NCBI RefSeq assembly: GCF_010183535.1
Contig: NC_071328.1
Coordinates: 12,462,001-12,526,000, forward strand
Direction: 5' to 3'
Length of the DNA: 64,000 nucleotides
Source of the DNA: Caenorhabditis remanei
Lineage: Eukaryota; Nematoda; Chromadorea; Rhabditida; Rhabditidae
The notes beneath the pieces were generated by a model. The model saw only the letters and a program-made list of their open reading frames with translations, had not been told where the DNA came from and made no database searches. This document shows positions 47,527-59,567 of the stretch, piece after piece. A program made the position numbers and the translations under genes. Every line of letters begins with the position of its first letter. Positions within the stretch are counted from its first letter, which is position 1.

Positions 47527-50500
47527 ATGATTCTGCTTCGATTACTCTTTGCACTTGCCATTGCGCAAGTCTCCACAGCCTACCGTCTCAATGTCCCACG
47601 AGTCTTGTTACCGTACCACCCGACTGTCCCCGTTTCCTTTGTACTCGAAGTAACTCATCCAATTGGAGGATGTTTTCACTGGTAATTACTTCAACATTGA
47701 AGAAAAATCGTTAATTTTGTTGGTTTAAGGAGATCAACTCGTCCAGATATAGTTTCGGTGAAAAGTATAGACACAACTGGAGCCGGATGCTCGGATCGGG
47801 CTGAAATTCGTTCAGTTGCTAAGCCAGGAAGTGTCGGAAGTTCTGAATTGTCTGCTGTCATTTTTGCAGAGGATAAAGGTATTTCGTTTGAAAAAAAGTA
47901 TAGTCTCAATCTATTTTTCAGGATCTGGTACTACATTGAGTTGCGGAGTTACTGTCGATGAAATAGCCACGATTAGTATCGAAACAACTACAAAAGTACT
48001 CTTTGTGGACGCCGCTCCCGCTCGGATGACTGTTGACGCCTTCAATGCAGACGGCGACCGATTCTCAACTCTCAGCGAACTCGCTCTGGAATGGGAACTC
48101 TCTTCAACATCATCCAACAAAGCGAAACCACTCCGAATCGTACCATTCGAACAGTCAACTTATGAAGCTCCATCGGAAATTGTGAAGTTGGAGAAGAATA
48201 GAAAGAAAGGATATTTGATTCTCATCGAGGGAGTTGGCACGGGAACCGCCACTTTGACTACGAAGTTCAGCGATTCGTACTTGCAGGTGAGCTTGGAATT
48301 GAATATTTTGAATTCAATAATATATTTTTAGAAAGTAGCCGCTCACAATGTGGAACTTGCCGTCGTCGCTAACCTCCTTCTCGTTCCATCGCAAGACATC
48401 TATATGCCAGTTCACTCTGTTATCCCATTCCAAGTTCTTATTGTGAAACAACGTGGAACTGAAATCGTCACCATGCCAAATCCATCCTACGAACTCGTGA
48501 TTGACGGTGGTAATGTCGCGTCACTCGACAAGAAAACTTCATCAGTTAGAGCTCTGACAACAGGAAACTCCGCAGTGCACCTTCTCAGTAGCCGTGAGTT
48601 TCACAGAGATTCAAAGGAAAATCTCTTCTAAAAACAATAATTGCAGACGTCGACGTTCGCGCGAAAGCTGGTCTCCGCCCACCATCAACTGTGATTCACG
48701 TCGTCGACCCTGAATCCGTCCAATGGCACGTTTCAGGCGAGAATTGGATGCTTGAGACAGGAAAACAGTATACAATCAATGTGGAATTGCTTGATGAGCA
48801 TGGAAATGTCATGTTTGTAGCTGATGTAAGCAAAGAAACGGGCCGAAAAGGATTGGCGCTTAACTCGCTTAAAACGCAATCAGCTGAAAAACATACCAAA
48901 ATGTAGATCTCCGAGAGTTCTATGAACCCTGGGCCGGGAAAAAGTGTCAAAGAAAGCTAAAATGACTTAAAAAGTCATTCTAGCCCGGCCCGGGACTCAT
49001 TAATGACAAGTCATCCGGCCCGTAGTAGGTCACTGACATAAAACTCGTCGGAATCTACATTTTGGTATATTTTTCAGCTCATAAAAGTTTGAAGCGAGCT
49101 ACGCACCGGTCCGGTTTGCAAGTATAGTTTTATCAAAATATTATTTTTCTATTTTCAGAACTCCCGATTCGACACTCATGTTGACGAAAATCTCCTCCGC
49201 GTGGACTACAAATCACAGAATGGCACATGGCTCCTCGTTACCCCTCTGAAACCAGCTAAGACCACTCTCCGCACAAAATTCGTTTCGATTATCGATGCCA
49301 ACGGAAAAATCATTGCTCAAAGTGGAAAAATCGGTGGAGAACAGAGAGCAACTCTCGTCGACCCGGTGAAAATCGTTCCACCAGTCATTTATCTTCCATA
49401 TGTCTCCGAGAAAAGAGCACAAATCGATTTAACAGCGACTGGAGGAAGCGGCGTGTTCGATTGGTCATCTGAAGATGGACATATTGCAACTGTTGAGTTG
49501 GCTACTGGACGATTGACTGCGAATTCGCTGGGAAACACTGTTGTTGTTGCTACTGACAAGAGAAATGATCAATTGAGAGATAGAGCCGATGTACATGTTC
49601 TCGAAGTGTCTGGAATTGGTTTTGGAGAGACTGTCAGAGAGACTTTTGTAGGAGAGAATCTGGAATTGAATCTGAAATTCACTGGTGTAACTTCTGATGG
49701 AGAACTCGTTGAAATGTCTGATTGCCGTAATATCCGAGCATCTGTTCAAGTATCTGACAACTCTCTTCTCCGCCACGAATCAAATGAAGAATCTCATCTT
49801 CCAAAGGTCGGAACTGGATGTGGAACTGTTTCTCTCAAAGGACTTTCTTCTGGAGATGCGCGTGTCACTGTCAGTTATATGGGACACAAAGCAAGTATCG
49901 ATGTAGCAGTTTACGAGAAACTCAAAATATCCGAAGACTCGTCGGCTATCGCTCTTGGAAGCTCTCACCCACTCGTGATTTCTGGCGGACCAAGACCATG
50001 GATTCTGGATCCGGCGAATTTCTACAAAACAAGAGAAAACCAAGAGAAATCCTCGCAACTTCAAGTGACATTCGAGAATGAGAAGGTCATTTTCAAGTGT
50101 AGCTCAACGGAAGGAACAGAAGCCGTACGTGTTCGTGTTGGAAATCAGAAATCGTCGACTCTTCCTCTCCCAATCCATTCCACCGTCACTGTTTCCATCT
50201 GTTGTGCCAAACCAACTCGTCTCGAGATTTTCGACAATAAGCCACGCCCAGCGAAGTGTCCACTGAATGTTCACTCAATGCTCATTCAAACTGACGCTGA
50301 ACTCGTTCTTCGTGGATCGGGAGCTTGTAATGGTGTCGCCACTCCACTCGCCTCAATTAACGGTCTCTCGACGAAATGGCAAACTTCTGATAGCTCTCTT
50401 GTTAAAATCAAGAAGCAAGGAATTCAAAGTGATGTGACTACTGGAAAGGTATCTAATTCTTCTATTTCTTTAAAACCTTTCTTTTTTCCAGAAAGAAGGA

Positions 50501-53500
50501 GTTGCAACAATCGAAGCACACGCTGGTTCACTCACCGCCAAGTACGAAATCACCGTTTCCAATGGGTTGACTGTTGAACCATCTCGTCTCGTTCTCTGGA
50601 ATGAAGCCGTCTCCAAAGGAACATTCACAATTTCTGGTGGTTCTGGACACTTCCACGTAGACAATCTGCCAACTGCCGGTGCTCCAGTATCTGTTGCTCT
50701 CCGGTCGAGAAGTTTGTCGGTCACACCGAAGAATAACGGACAGATTAGTCTTCGTATTGCGGATTCTTGTTTGATTGGACAACACGCTGATGCTGAAGTT
50801 AGAATTGCAGATATTCATTCTTTGGCGATTGATGCACCACAATTTGTAAGTTTAAAAGCCATAATTAACGTATTTTTCCTAAAACACGAGTTATTATGCA
50901 AGAAAGGTTTGATTTGAAATTGGGAAGTTTTGAAAAGTATTGCATACTTGCAAACCGGGCCGAGACGGGCGCGTAACTCGCTTCAAACTTTTATGAGCTG
51001 AAAAATATACCAAAATGTAGATCTCGGCGAGTTCTATGTCCCTACAGGCCTGATGTCGGATCGTTTATGTGCCGCGGGCCAGGCTATGGTTTTTTTGGCC
51101 ATTTTCGCGTTTTTTGGAATTTTTTCCCCACGGCACATTAACGATACGCGATCCCGTCCGTGAGTCACAAACATAGAGCTCGCCGAGATCTACATTTTGG
51201 TATATTTTTCAGCCCATGAAATTGTGTTTTAACTTACGCGGCGGCCCATTTTGTAAAATGATAAAAACAGATTTCATCTTCTAGATATCGATTTCTATAA
51301 ACTATTATGCCCAACTCCAATCTAAAATTTTCAGGTAGAAATTGGACAAGAAGTCGAAGTTGAAATTCTTGCTCAAGATGAAACCGGAGCCTCATTCGAA
51401 AAAGAGCACCGCCCACTTGCTGATGCACAACTCGATGCCAGTAATCAACATGTCATTCTCAAGAAAATCGACGGACTTCGCTATACACTCCGCGCTAATT
51501 CCATCGGAACCGTTTCCTTGTCAGCCACTTCCAAATCATCTTCCGGACGTGTTCTCTCTTCTCGACCACACAATGTTCAGATCTTCTCTCCGATTTTCTT
51601 GCAACCAAAACGACTAACTCTAATTCCGGATGCCAAATTCCAGTTGGAAGTTGTCGGAGGACCTCAACCAACACCTCCACTCGATTTCTCGTTGAACAAC
51701 TCAATGATTGCATCAATTGAACCGAATGCGTTGATCACTTCATCAGAACTCGGATGGACTTCAATCACTGGAACTGTTCGTGTTGGTGATGGTCATGTTA
51801 CAAAAGATACCGTAATCCTTCGTGTTGCTTCACTCGGTGGAATTGTTCTATCTGCTTCGAGTCAGAAGGTCGAGACTGGAGGACGAGTTAATTTGAGATT
51901 GAGAGGAATTGTCGCTGGCGCAGAAGACGAGGAGCCATTCGCTTTCGGAGGAGCAATCTATCCGTTCAAAGTCACTTGGAGTGTATCTGACCCATCTGTT
52001 CTGTCTACAACTCACCCACTTGGTGGAGATGTCGTTGAACCATCCGAGAATCAGTTTGCTATTTGGTTTGATGCGATTCGCGGAGGATCAGTTACAGTCA
52101 GAGCTGTCGTTGAGTTGAATGAGAGAGCTAGAAAACATTTCGTCGGACAGAGAAAAAGTTTCACGACAGAGATTACGGTAACTGTTGAAGATGCTCTCTC
52201 GTTGATTCAACCAGAAATGGCAGTCAATAGTGTTCGAGTAGCACCGAATTCCCAGTTGAAAATGGTCACTGTTTGGTAAGCTTCAGAATTTCTGTTGGAA
52301 TTTTAAGAATTTATAATATTCTTCAGGTCTCAAGCCGCTTTCTCCGTCCCATCTGACTTCTCCACTCGTGTTTCTATCACTTCTGATGGCTTCCTTAGAA
52401 CGAATGGAAAAGAAGGATCGGCGGTGGTAGCAGTCAGAAAACTGAACAGTCCGGATAATGAGACAGTACTGATTCCAGTTACAGTGAGTGAAATAGATAA
52501 ACGTTTTTAGTGAAAGCGCTGAAATTTTGGCGAAATTAAGTCATTAACTTCCAGGTCTCCCGTGTCGCTTCCCTCGACGTCCATCCGACTTCTGAACTCC
52601 GAAGTGCATTTGAAAACTCGCCGATCGTCCATCTCCCAGTTGGAGCTCAAATCCAACTCAACGTCATCCCACGTGACATTCGAGGACGTCGTCTCTCTGC
52701 TGCTTCCAATAGTATCAATTTCAGACCTCACAGGTACTGCAAATTCTAGATTATCATTCCCCAATATTGATTTCAGATTCGACTTGACTGATATCATTGC
52801 CACCAACAATAATCAAACGCTGACAATCACTCTGAAAAATGCTGGAGACACCGTTCTTCGAATTGGAGATGCGGCCAACCCGAGCATCGCAACATTCATC
52901 CGACTCTCTGCTTCTGAATCTATTCTACCTCGTGTCGCTCACAAATACGCCAATGATCTCGTCGTGTCTGACGTCATCTGCCTTCAATCCAACATTCTTT
53001 CGGAAGATGGCTCCCGCTGGTCATCTCAGAGCTCAAGCGAAGGAAGAATCAACTGGTTGGATGAGCATCAAGGAGTGGCTCAACTCGCTAAGGCTGGAAA
53101 TACATTTGTCAGATTGCACACTAGTCAGCAGACAATTCACTCGAAGATCTCTGTCTTGTTGCCAACTTCTCTCCGATTCCCAGAACAGAAGCCAGATTTC
53201 GTCAGTAATGATGAGCACGCGGTATTCATGATTCCAGTCACTGCTATCACCAACAACACTTCCAAATCCAAGATCTCATCGATCTACGGAGACTGCACAC
53301 ATGAACAGATTCGTGCATTCGACACCATCAGTGCTCCATTCGAGTGTCAAGTTGCTTTTGTCCGAAAGTCAAAAGTGATCTCTGCAGTCAACTGGCTGAC
53401 AACTTCTGCCGTATTCAGTCCATCTTTCGGTTACGGATGTGAGATTCGTCGACTTGACTCAAGTATATCAACTTCGTCGATTGTTATTCCGGATGAGCTT

Positions 53501-54574
53501 CTGAAGGATCAGTTCGATGCGAGAGTCACAGCGAAATGGGCTTCAGATGGAACGATTCTGGTGGCTGATGCTCAATTGGAGGTTCCATTCCACTTTGCAT
53601 TCAATGTCGAAGAGAAAGAGCTCGTCTTCTCAAACATGAATCAAATCGACGCTGCTCTTTCCGTCTGGGTTCCTTCCTACGACGCTAAGAATATCGTTGT
53701 ATCTGGATGTGAGGGAGATATTGTGAATGTTGCAAAAACATCGAAAATCACTGATAAGCATTCAGCAAAGGGCAATCTTTTCTACAATATTCATCTCAAT
53801 GTGAAATCTGCGGCACTCTTCACGGAACATGCGAAGAAATGTCAAATTACTGTTGAGAATACTTTGACTGGTCAGGTTGTTAGAGTTCCAGTCACCGTGC
53901 AGCTGCTCGATGAGACCGCTAAGCAGGTTTTCAATGCTCTCGAAAGTCGTGGAATCATTGACGTCCTTCTGATTCTTGCTCAACAATATTCTCATATCAT
54001 CCCAACTCTTCTGTGGACTTGTCTCGTTGGAATTATCATTCTCGCCGTGGCAATCTACGTGAAAATGAACATTTTCGATAAATCTGGATCGTTTGGAGAT
54101 AATACTCTGAATAACTCGACACATCAGACATCCATGGCTAGCTCGCTCAACAGCACAAATGGTATTTTATGAAAATACCAGCCTCTCTTCCCCGCCTTCG
54201 GCGGGTTCAATCGGCTGGTCTCTCTTCATTCACGTGGTCATTGACTTTCGCATGTGCCCGCATGGCCGAGTGGTCTAAAGAGGCGGTCGTGTTCAAAGCA
54301 CGCTAGTTCGGTTTTACCCGCTGGCTTAGTTTCTCTTCTCTTTCCAAAACCGTTGCGGACAGCGCCTCAGACAACGCCCAATTGTCTTTTATATATAAGA
54401 ATGATGAGAAAGTTTTCTTTTCAAAATTTTGATTTTTTTGCAGTGAGCCTCCGTGAACCAGTATTCCGTTCGACGCCAATCGCCGGTTCCCCACAAGTCG
54501 CTCTTCCAACAGCCCGTGAACGTCTTCGTAATCAAATGGGATCCAGTGGAGACAACAGACTTTGGAGCTACTGA
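47527..54574 (+). CDS. npp-12: Nuclear pore membrane glycoprotein gp210, 1848 aa
   Basis: Twelve exons: 47527-47681, 47730-47878, 47922-48286, 48332-48593, 48647-48825, 49159-50448, 50492-50845, 51335-52275, 52327-52483, 52555-52733, 52777-54161 and 54444-54574. They total 5547 bases in frame. The length is essentially that of the gp210 family. The N-terminus is a signal peptide (MILLRLLFALAIAQVSTAYR). The long lumenal part consists of repeated Ig-like beta domains. Near the end is one membrane segment (LLWTCLVGIIILAVAIYV) and a short cytosolic tail ending NRLWSY. gp210 is a pore-membrane protein that rings the nuclear pore on the lumenal side; in worms it is linked to envelope breakdown. Introns 5 and 7 contain related palindromes and intron 11 a tRNA-like fragment. 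Confidence 0.96.
48880..49080. mobile_element. Palindromic element in npp-12 intron 5
   Basis: AAACATACCAAAATGTAGAT (48889-48908) is inverted as ATCTACATTTTGGTATATTT (about 49052-49071). CCCGGCC-type text lies in the centre. It is related to the element in intron 7. Confidence 0.88.
50945..51245. mobile_element. Palindromic element in npp-12 intron 7
   Basis: ATATACCAAAATGTAGATCT (51004-51023) and AGATCTACATTTTGGTATAT (51185-51204) are inverted arms. They extend to GCTCGCCGAG/CTCGGCGAG, and the centre holds another inverted pair around CCGTGGGGAA-type text. The left flank reads as the reverse complement of the right flank of the intron 5 element. Confidence 0.88.
54258..54325 (+). tRNA. tRNA-Leu(CAA)-like 5' fragment in npp-12 intron 11
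   Basis: GCCCGCATGGCCGAGTGGTC followed by TAAAG matches the tRNA-Leu/Ser acceptor start and A-box. Next, CGTG-TTCAAAG-CACG forms an anticodon arm whose loop gives CAA (Leu). No T-arm or B-box follows within 100 bases, unless the sequence after the anticodon is a long intron. A 5' fragment or pseudogene is the best reading. Confidence 0.5.
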
Positions 54575-54947
54575 TCTCCTTGTTTTTTTATGTGAATTTT
54601 AAAACATTTTCCCTCCCTTGTTGTTAAACTTATCGTATTTCTAACTAAAGTCCCACCCCGTGTTTCAAAAACTGCTGGTTTTTATTATTTTTATTTGTTG
54701 ACTTTTCAGTTTTCTCCATTCTTAACAATGATTGTATCATGATAGAACTGGCACATTTTCTCTTCTCTTAAATATCCATTTTGTTCATCTCTCTCTTCAA
54801 AACTCAGCCCACCCAATTCTCTATTCTACGAGTATTATTTTTCTTCATCATCCCGTTCTTCCCGCTTTCCCGATTTTTATCCATTTCGCTTTCTATTGTT
54901 TTGACATTTTGTTCACAATGAACTGTTACTCAAATTGACACAGTTTA

Positions 54948-57900
54948 TTAAAAATGAAATGGAAATTTAGGAATGCTCAAAGGAATTAGAGGATTGGAAA
55001 ATGTACTAACTGGGACGATTGGGATGCCACGAGCAGAAACGTGGGCGGGAGAAATTGGAAGAACGGCTACTGGAGATCTGGATACTTTCTCATCCATATT
55101 GAAAGAAATCGATGGGGGAGGAATCGGGAAAAATGGAGTTGTGGTAGAGATGGGCGGTTGGTAGAGGATTGATTCGATCTGGAAAGTTTTAGGGTTTTCC
55201 GAAGAAAAAACTGTAATTTTAAGAGGATATTCTGGTTCCTCGTCTCAATATTAGTATATCTGAAAATTTTCAAAAAGAAATAATCACTGCTGGCTGTCAA
55301 GTAGAATCGAACCCCCGATCTTTTGATCGCCGGTCATCTACCTTAACCACTCGGCCACGGGTGTAAAAAGTTGCGGAAAACTCAAGGAATACATAAAGGA
55401 GAGGGTTTACGCGACTCACCGGTGACATTTTCAGATTTTGAAGAGCTGTCAACCTGACGAATTGACCGGAATGTGGCTGGACAGGGGAGGTTACTTGGTC
55501 TAAAAATTGAATTTTAAGCTCAAAAACCCAGTTTTCCACTCACCACAAGTAATAGTTTTCGAGTTTTGATCTACCAAATCAATCGATGAGAATGCCACGA
55601 AATCATTGGATCCAGTTATGGATTTAAGTATCAAAACGACAGGAATTCCCTTCGGAACTGAATCCAATGGAATCAGAATTCGATTCCATCCATTCTGAGA
55701 ATTCTCTTGAGTTTTAGATGTTGAGTCCTCAGTCCATATCGTTTTTTCATTCATTGATCCGATATTTCTGAATGAAAGTGAACTAATCGAACCGGCACTA
55801 TCAAACATTTGGAGTTGAATAAAAGAGGATTCATCGACTGGAAGACGGACGGCTGATGACGTCAGAGTGGATTCTCCGGATGCTTCATTCACTATTTTAT
55901 TGGGAAGAAGTTGAATGTTTGAGGATTGCCACGAGCAGATCGTCGAACGGAAGTGACACGATATCGGGGTGCATACTTTGGAGAGTTCTGGCGGAATTTT
56001 ATTGAAATTAGATTTGTTTCATAGACCGAAACTAGGTGATTATTTTTGTAGTTGACAACTTTTTGATAGCTCCTTTAGGTTTTGAGATATGCGCCTTTGA
56101 AGATAAGCGACTCATTTCAGTATTAGAGTGCAGACGTCTGGCTTTGAACGGCCATATCTCCACAGCAAGGAGAGCAATCAAAAAGTTATAAAGTACAAAA
56201 ATAATAAGCATAAAATTCTACATATTTTGGTAATTGATAACTTTTTGATAGCTGCTTTAATTATTGAGATATGCGCTGTTGAAGACAAGCGACTTATTTT
56301 CGCCTTATGATCAAGATCGATGTCTATCTTTGAACGATCATATCGCAGCACCAAGGGGAGAAATTAAAAAGTTGTTAACTACAAAAATGATAAGCTTAAA
56401 ATTTCACACATTTTACTACTTGATAACTTTTTTGTAGCTTTTTTTCATTTTTTGGATATGCGCCTTTGAATATAAGCTACTCATCTCAGTGTCAGGACGC
56501 AGATGTCTGTCTTTGAACGCGCGTATCTCAAGAACTATAAGAGCTATTAAAAAGTTGTTAACTACAAACGTAATAAGGATAAAAATCTACACACTTTTGT
56601 AGTTGACAACTTTTTGGTAGCTCATTTAGATTTTGAGATATAAGGCTTTGAAGTTAAATGAGATTTAATTCGCACATCTCCAAATAATGTACAAATGTAG
56701 ATCAAAACTTTTTTTCATAAAACTCACTAGAACTCCTCCTCATCTCCCTCCTCCTGATATCTTCCTCATCGAAGAATTTCGAGTCTTGCCCCGCCCACAT
56801 AACATTCGCAGGAGTCGCCACATCGATATCATCAACTGCGATGACGTCTTCAGCAGTCTGAATGTTATCACATTCGAAAACGACACTTGTTTGATCATCT
56901 TCTTCGATCGGAGGGAATATTACACTCCTTCGAAACCATTTATTTCTTTGTAACTCATTCGGAGAGATAGTGTCGAGAAGAACTTCATCCGTTTGGTTTT
57001 TTAGAAGAATCTGGAAATGGTATACGGTAAGCAGAGGGAAAGTAAGTGCGCTCTATTGATAGCGGTGCATGAATTATACTTTACCCTCAAAGTAGCCATT
57101 CCTCTTCTTTGATATCGATACGCCAATATTCTCATGTGATCCGATTTCGATAGTTTTTGAGAAGTGACTCGAGATGTGGGGATTGATGCGAACTTTCCTT
57201 GTGCTAGGAGGAATGGACCTTCTGGAAACGATCCTCTATTAGAAGGGCACTAGAAGTTTCTTTCAATGAGTAAGATATTTAAAGAATTGTAGTGATTTTG
57301 TACAGTCAGATACACAAGTTGGCATTTTTCACTTGAAAATGGCCAACTTTGAGAGGGTGTTACGGTATCACCTGATTGTCCCACAATGTATATGATGTAT
57401 AAACCATACAGATCAAAAGTAGAGATTCATTTTTGTAGTTGACAACTTTTTTGTATGTAAAATCGTCACATTTCCGTGCAAACTGGAATAATTTTTGAGA
57501 TGTCGCTTAAAAAGGACCGTAACTCTCTAGGAAGTGTCCGTACAAAAAAGTTATCAACTACAAAAATGAAGTTGGACCTTTGTTCTGTATGGTTTATACA
57601 TAATTTACTTTGTGGGACAGTCAGTGATACCGTTACACCCTCTCAAAGTTGGGCATTTTCAACTGAAAAAGGCCAACTTGTATATCTTACTGCACGGTAC
57701 TGTATATGGCTGTGTACTGAAAGTTCTGCAACAACGACATAAATTTTATTCAAGATTATCTTATTTTGACAAAAATTAAGTTATTTGGTATTTTAAAAAT
57801 GATGTAACTACCGGTCAAGAGGTTGTTGATTTTTACACAATCCCTGAGGCCGTGACACATGTTCAAAGTTGACACTTTTCAACAAAAAAATTGCAAGTGT

Positions 57901-59108
57901 CACTTTCGTTATGAACAGTACTGTATCTCAAATATGAAACTACCAAAATCTAAATTTTTTACATATTCTTAATCAGGATACTCTAGGTAATACATAAGTC
58001 AAGTTTCAAAGGTTTTGGTTGAAAAATGACAGTGGAATCGAAGAGTGGAAAACGATCAACTTCGAGGTAACGTTACGGGGGCTACTGGTAGCCCAACAAT
58101 GTCAAATTTAGGCTTATTTTGTAGATCAAAACTAGAGCTCCACTTTTCTAGTGGACAACTTTTTTGTGCGGACGCTTCCTAGAGAGCTATAGCCGTTCTG
58201 TTTTAAGTCAATTCCAGAGATATTAGCTTGGCACGCTTCTTACAACTGTGCTCCACCGAAATACCCTTGAAAAATGTCTCTTTTTCTCTGAGTCTCTCAA
58301 TTTCCCACACAATATTCTACGGTTTTGGTAGAGGGCGGTTGTAAAAAGCGTGAAGTGCTAATAAGTAATTTTGAACGATTTGTAACTTATTAGGGGATGT
58401 CTGTACAAAAAAGTTGTCAACTAGAAAAGTTAGGCTCTAGTTTTGATCTACAACTTAAACAAACAAAAATATAAGAAATTTTAGGCTCCGCCCCCAAAAC
58501 ATGACTGATGTGACCGGTGCTCACAATCCGATTACTCTCAGATTAGAGTGGGCATCCGGACATGATCTGGACACACAGACAGACATCCAAACAATCGGAA
58601 AATTCAAGATTTTGAAGTTAGATAGATGTTTGAGACTTTCCGGACTCAATTTTTGTCTGAAAATCCAAAAAAATCAATAGAAATTGGGAATTCGGACGCT
58701 CTGCACACACAGACAATCATTTAGAGACTTTTTTGTTTGAAATTCTCATAATTGGACATCCGGACAGTCGGGAATTCAAAATTCCTGTTTTGGAGGCGGA
58801 GCTTAAAATATTTTCAGAAAAATTCTTCCTTCATTTCGACCAAAATTTTTTCGAAAATTTTCAAATTTCAGAGAAAAAAACCAAATACCCGAAGTGATGA
58901 CATCTGGAGTTTTCGAAGTAATGAGAAACCCTGGTTGCTGATGGCGTGGCAGAATAGCCAACGACACGACATTCCACGGTGGTTTGATGTCCCATTCGCA
59001 TGTTCCGTCATCGAAAGTGCACAGTTCCAGACAAAGAATTCCAGAGAATATTCGAGTTAAAATGTAGAAAAATTGAAGAAGCATTAGCTTGAACGGTGGT
59101 GTCATCAT
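54948..59108 (-). CDS. Secreted MAM-domain protein, 464 aa
   Basis: Exons 59108-58889, 57221-57085, 57010-56728, 55987-55544, 55499-55420 and 55178-54948 join in frame (1395 bases). A hydrophobic start (FKLMLLQFFYILTRIFSGIL) looks like a signal peptide. The first MAM-like unit begins CTFDDGTCEWDI, continues EGPFLLAQGKF and ends SVVFECDNIQTAEDVIAVDD. The second begins CTPISCHFRSTICSW and runs to DFVAFSSIDLVD. The C-terminal region is Pro/Ser/Thr-rich, without a membrane segment. MAM domains mediate extracellular adhesion; no enzyme domain accompanies them here. The first intron (1.67 kb) and others hold palindromic repeats, and the last intron holds a tRNA-like sequence. Probably the orthologue of an uncharacterised gene between npp-12 and rab-10. 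Confidence 0.82.
55290..55366 (-). tRNA. tRNA-like sequence (Leu/Ser-type A and B boxes), probably a pseudogene
   Basis: On the minus strand, CCCGTGGCCGAGTGGTTAAG is a canonical A-box region. GGGGGTTCGATTCTACTTGA carries a B-box, and TTTCTTTTT follows as a possible Pol III stop. Between them CGATC-AAAA-GATCG forms a hairpin. However, the acceptor ends and T-stem pair poorly and no standard 7-nt anticodon loop is clear. It lies in the last intron of the MAM gene, same strand. Confidence 0.5.
56035..56650. repeat. Tandem array of AGAGCTATC-family palindromes in a MAM-gene intron
   Basis: Four successive units contain TTGTAGTTGACAACTTTTTG or its complement, followed by GAGATATGCGCCTTTGAAGA-type text and a short spacer (GACTCATTTCAGT, ATGTCTGTCTTTGAACG). 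Unit spacing is about 180 bp. Confidence 0.85.
57300..57705. repeat. Nested palindrome, CTCTCTAGGAAGTG and GGCCAACTT families
   Basis: Outer arms: AAATGGCCAACTTTGAGAGG (57337) and CCTCTCAAAGTTGGGCATTT (57636). Middle arms: GTATAAACCATACA and its complement. Inner arms: TTTTTGTAGTTGACAACTTT and its complement. Parts recur at 35990-36290 and 58125-58440. Confidence 0.88.
58229..58354. mobile_element. MITE (TTACAACTGTGCTC family)
   Basis: Termini GGCACGCTTCTTACAACTGT and GGCGGTTGTAAAAAGCGTG are inverted, and the interior is TTTTTCTCTGAGTCTCTCAA. It is inserted inside a larger palindrome (58125-58440) in MAM intron 1. Confidence 0.88.
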
Positions 59109-59567
59109 CTGTCATAATCCAGAATGCATTGGCTGAGTGAATTGAGTGACCTCGATGTGAATTCATAAAGTGACCGGTTTTCTGGATTGGGGGGAGAGGA
59201 CATGTCAATTATACAAGAGTAAGTAATCGAAGGCTAGTTAGCTAAAGAGGAGAGGCAATTTATTATATTAAGTCTCTGCGCACGCGAAGATTTGTAAAAC
59301 GAAAAGAAAGAGTTGGAAGAAAGGAGAAAACAGGAGAGAACTTTCTTAAACGATCATTAGTTAGAACAGGTAAATGGGCAAATGGAAGAAGAGGAAGAAG
59401 AAGACATAATAATTCCTAGAAGAGCGGAAAAAGAGGCGAAAAGTTGGGGGAAGAAAAGGGTCTATAGATTGACATTCAAAATTCAATGAATACCCGGATA
59501 GAACATTTACAAAACCAAATTTGAGTGGGAACAAGAGAGGGAAGAATAATGGGAGAATTAAACATTT

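Noticed and set aside
49201..50577. Single 458-codon ORF as a separate gene
   Set aside because: It is exon 6 of npp-12 read through its donor into the next intron.
42623..54574. snt-4 and npp-12 as an operon
   Set aside because: About 0.97 kb separates stop and start, far above usual nematode operon spacing.
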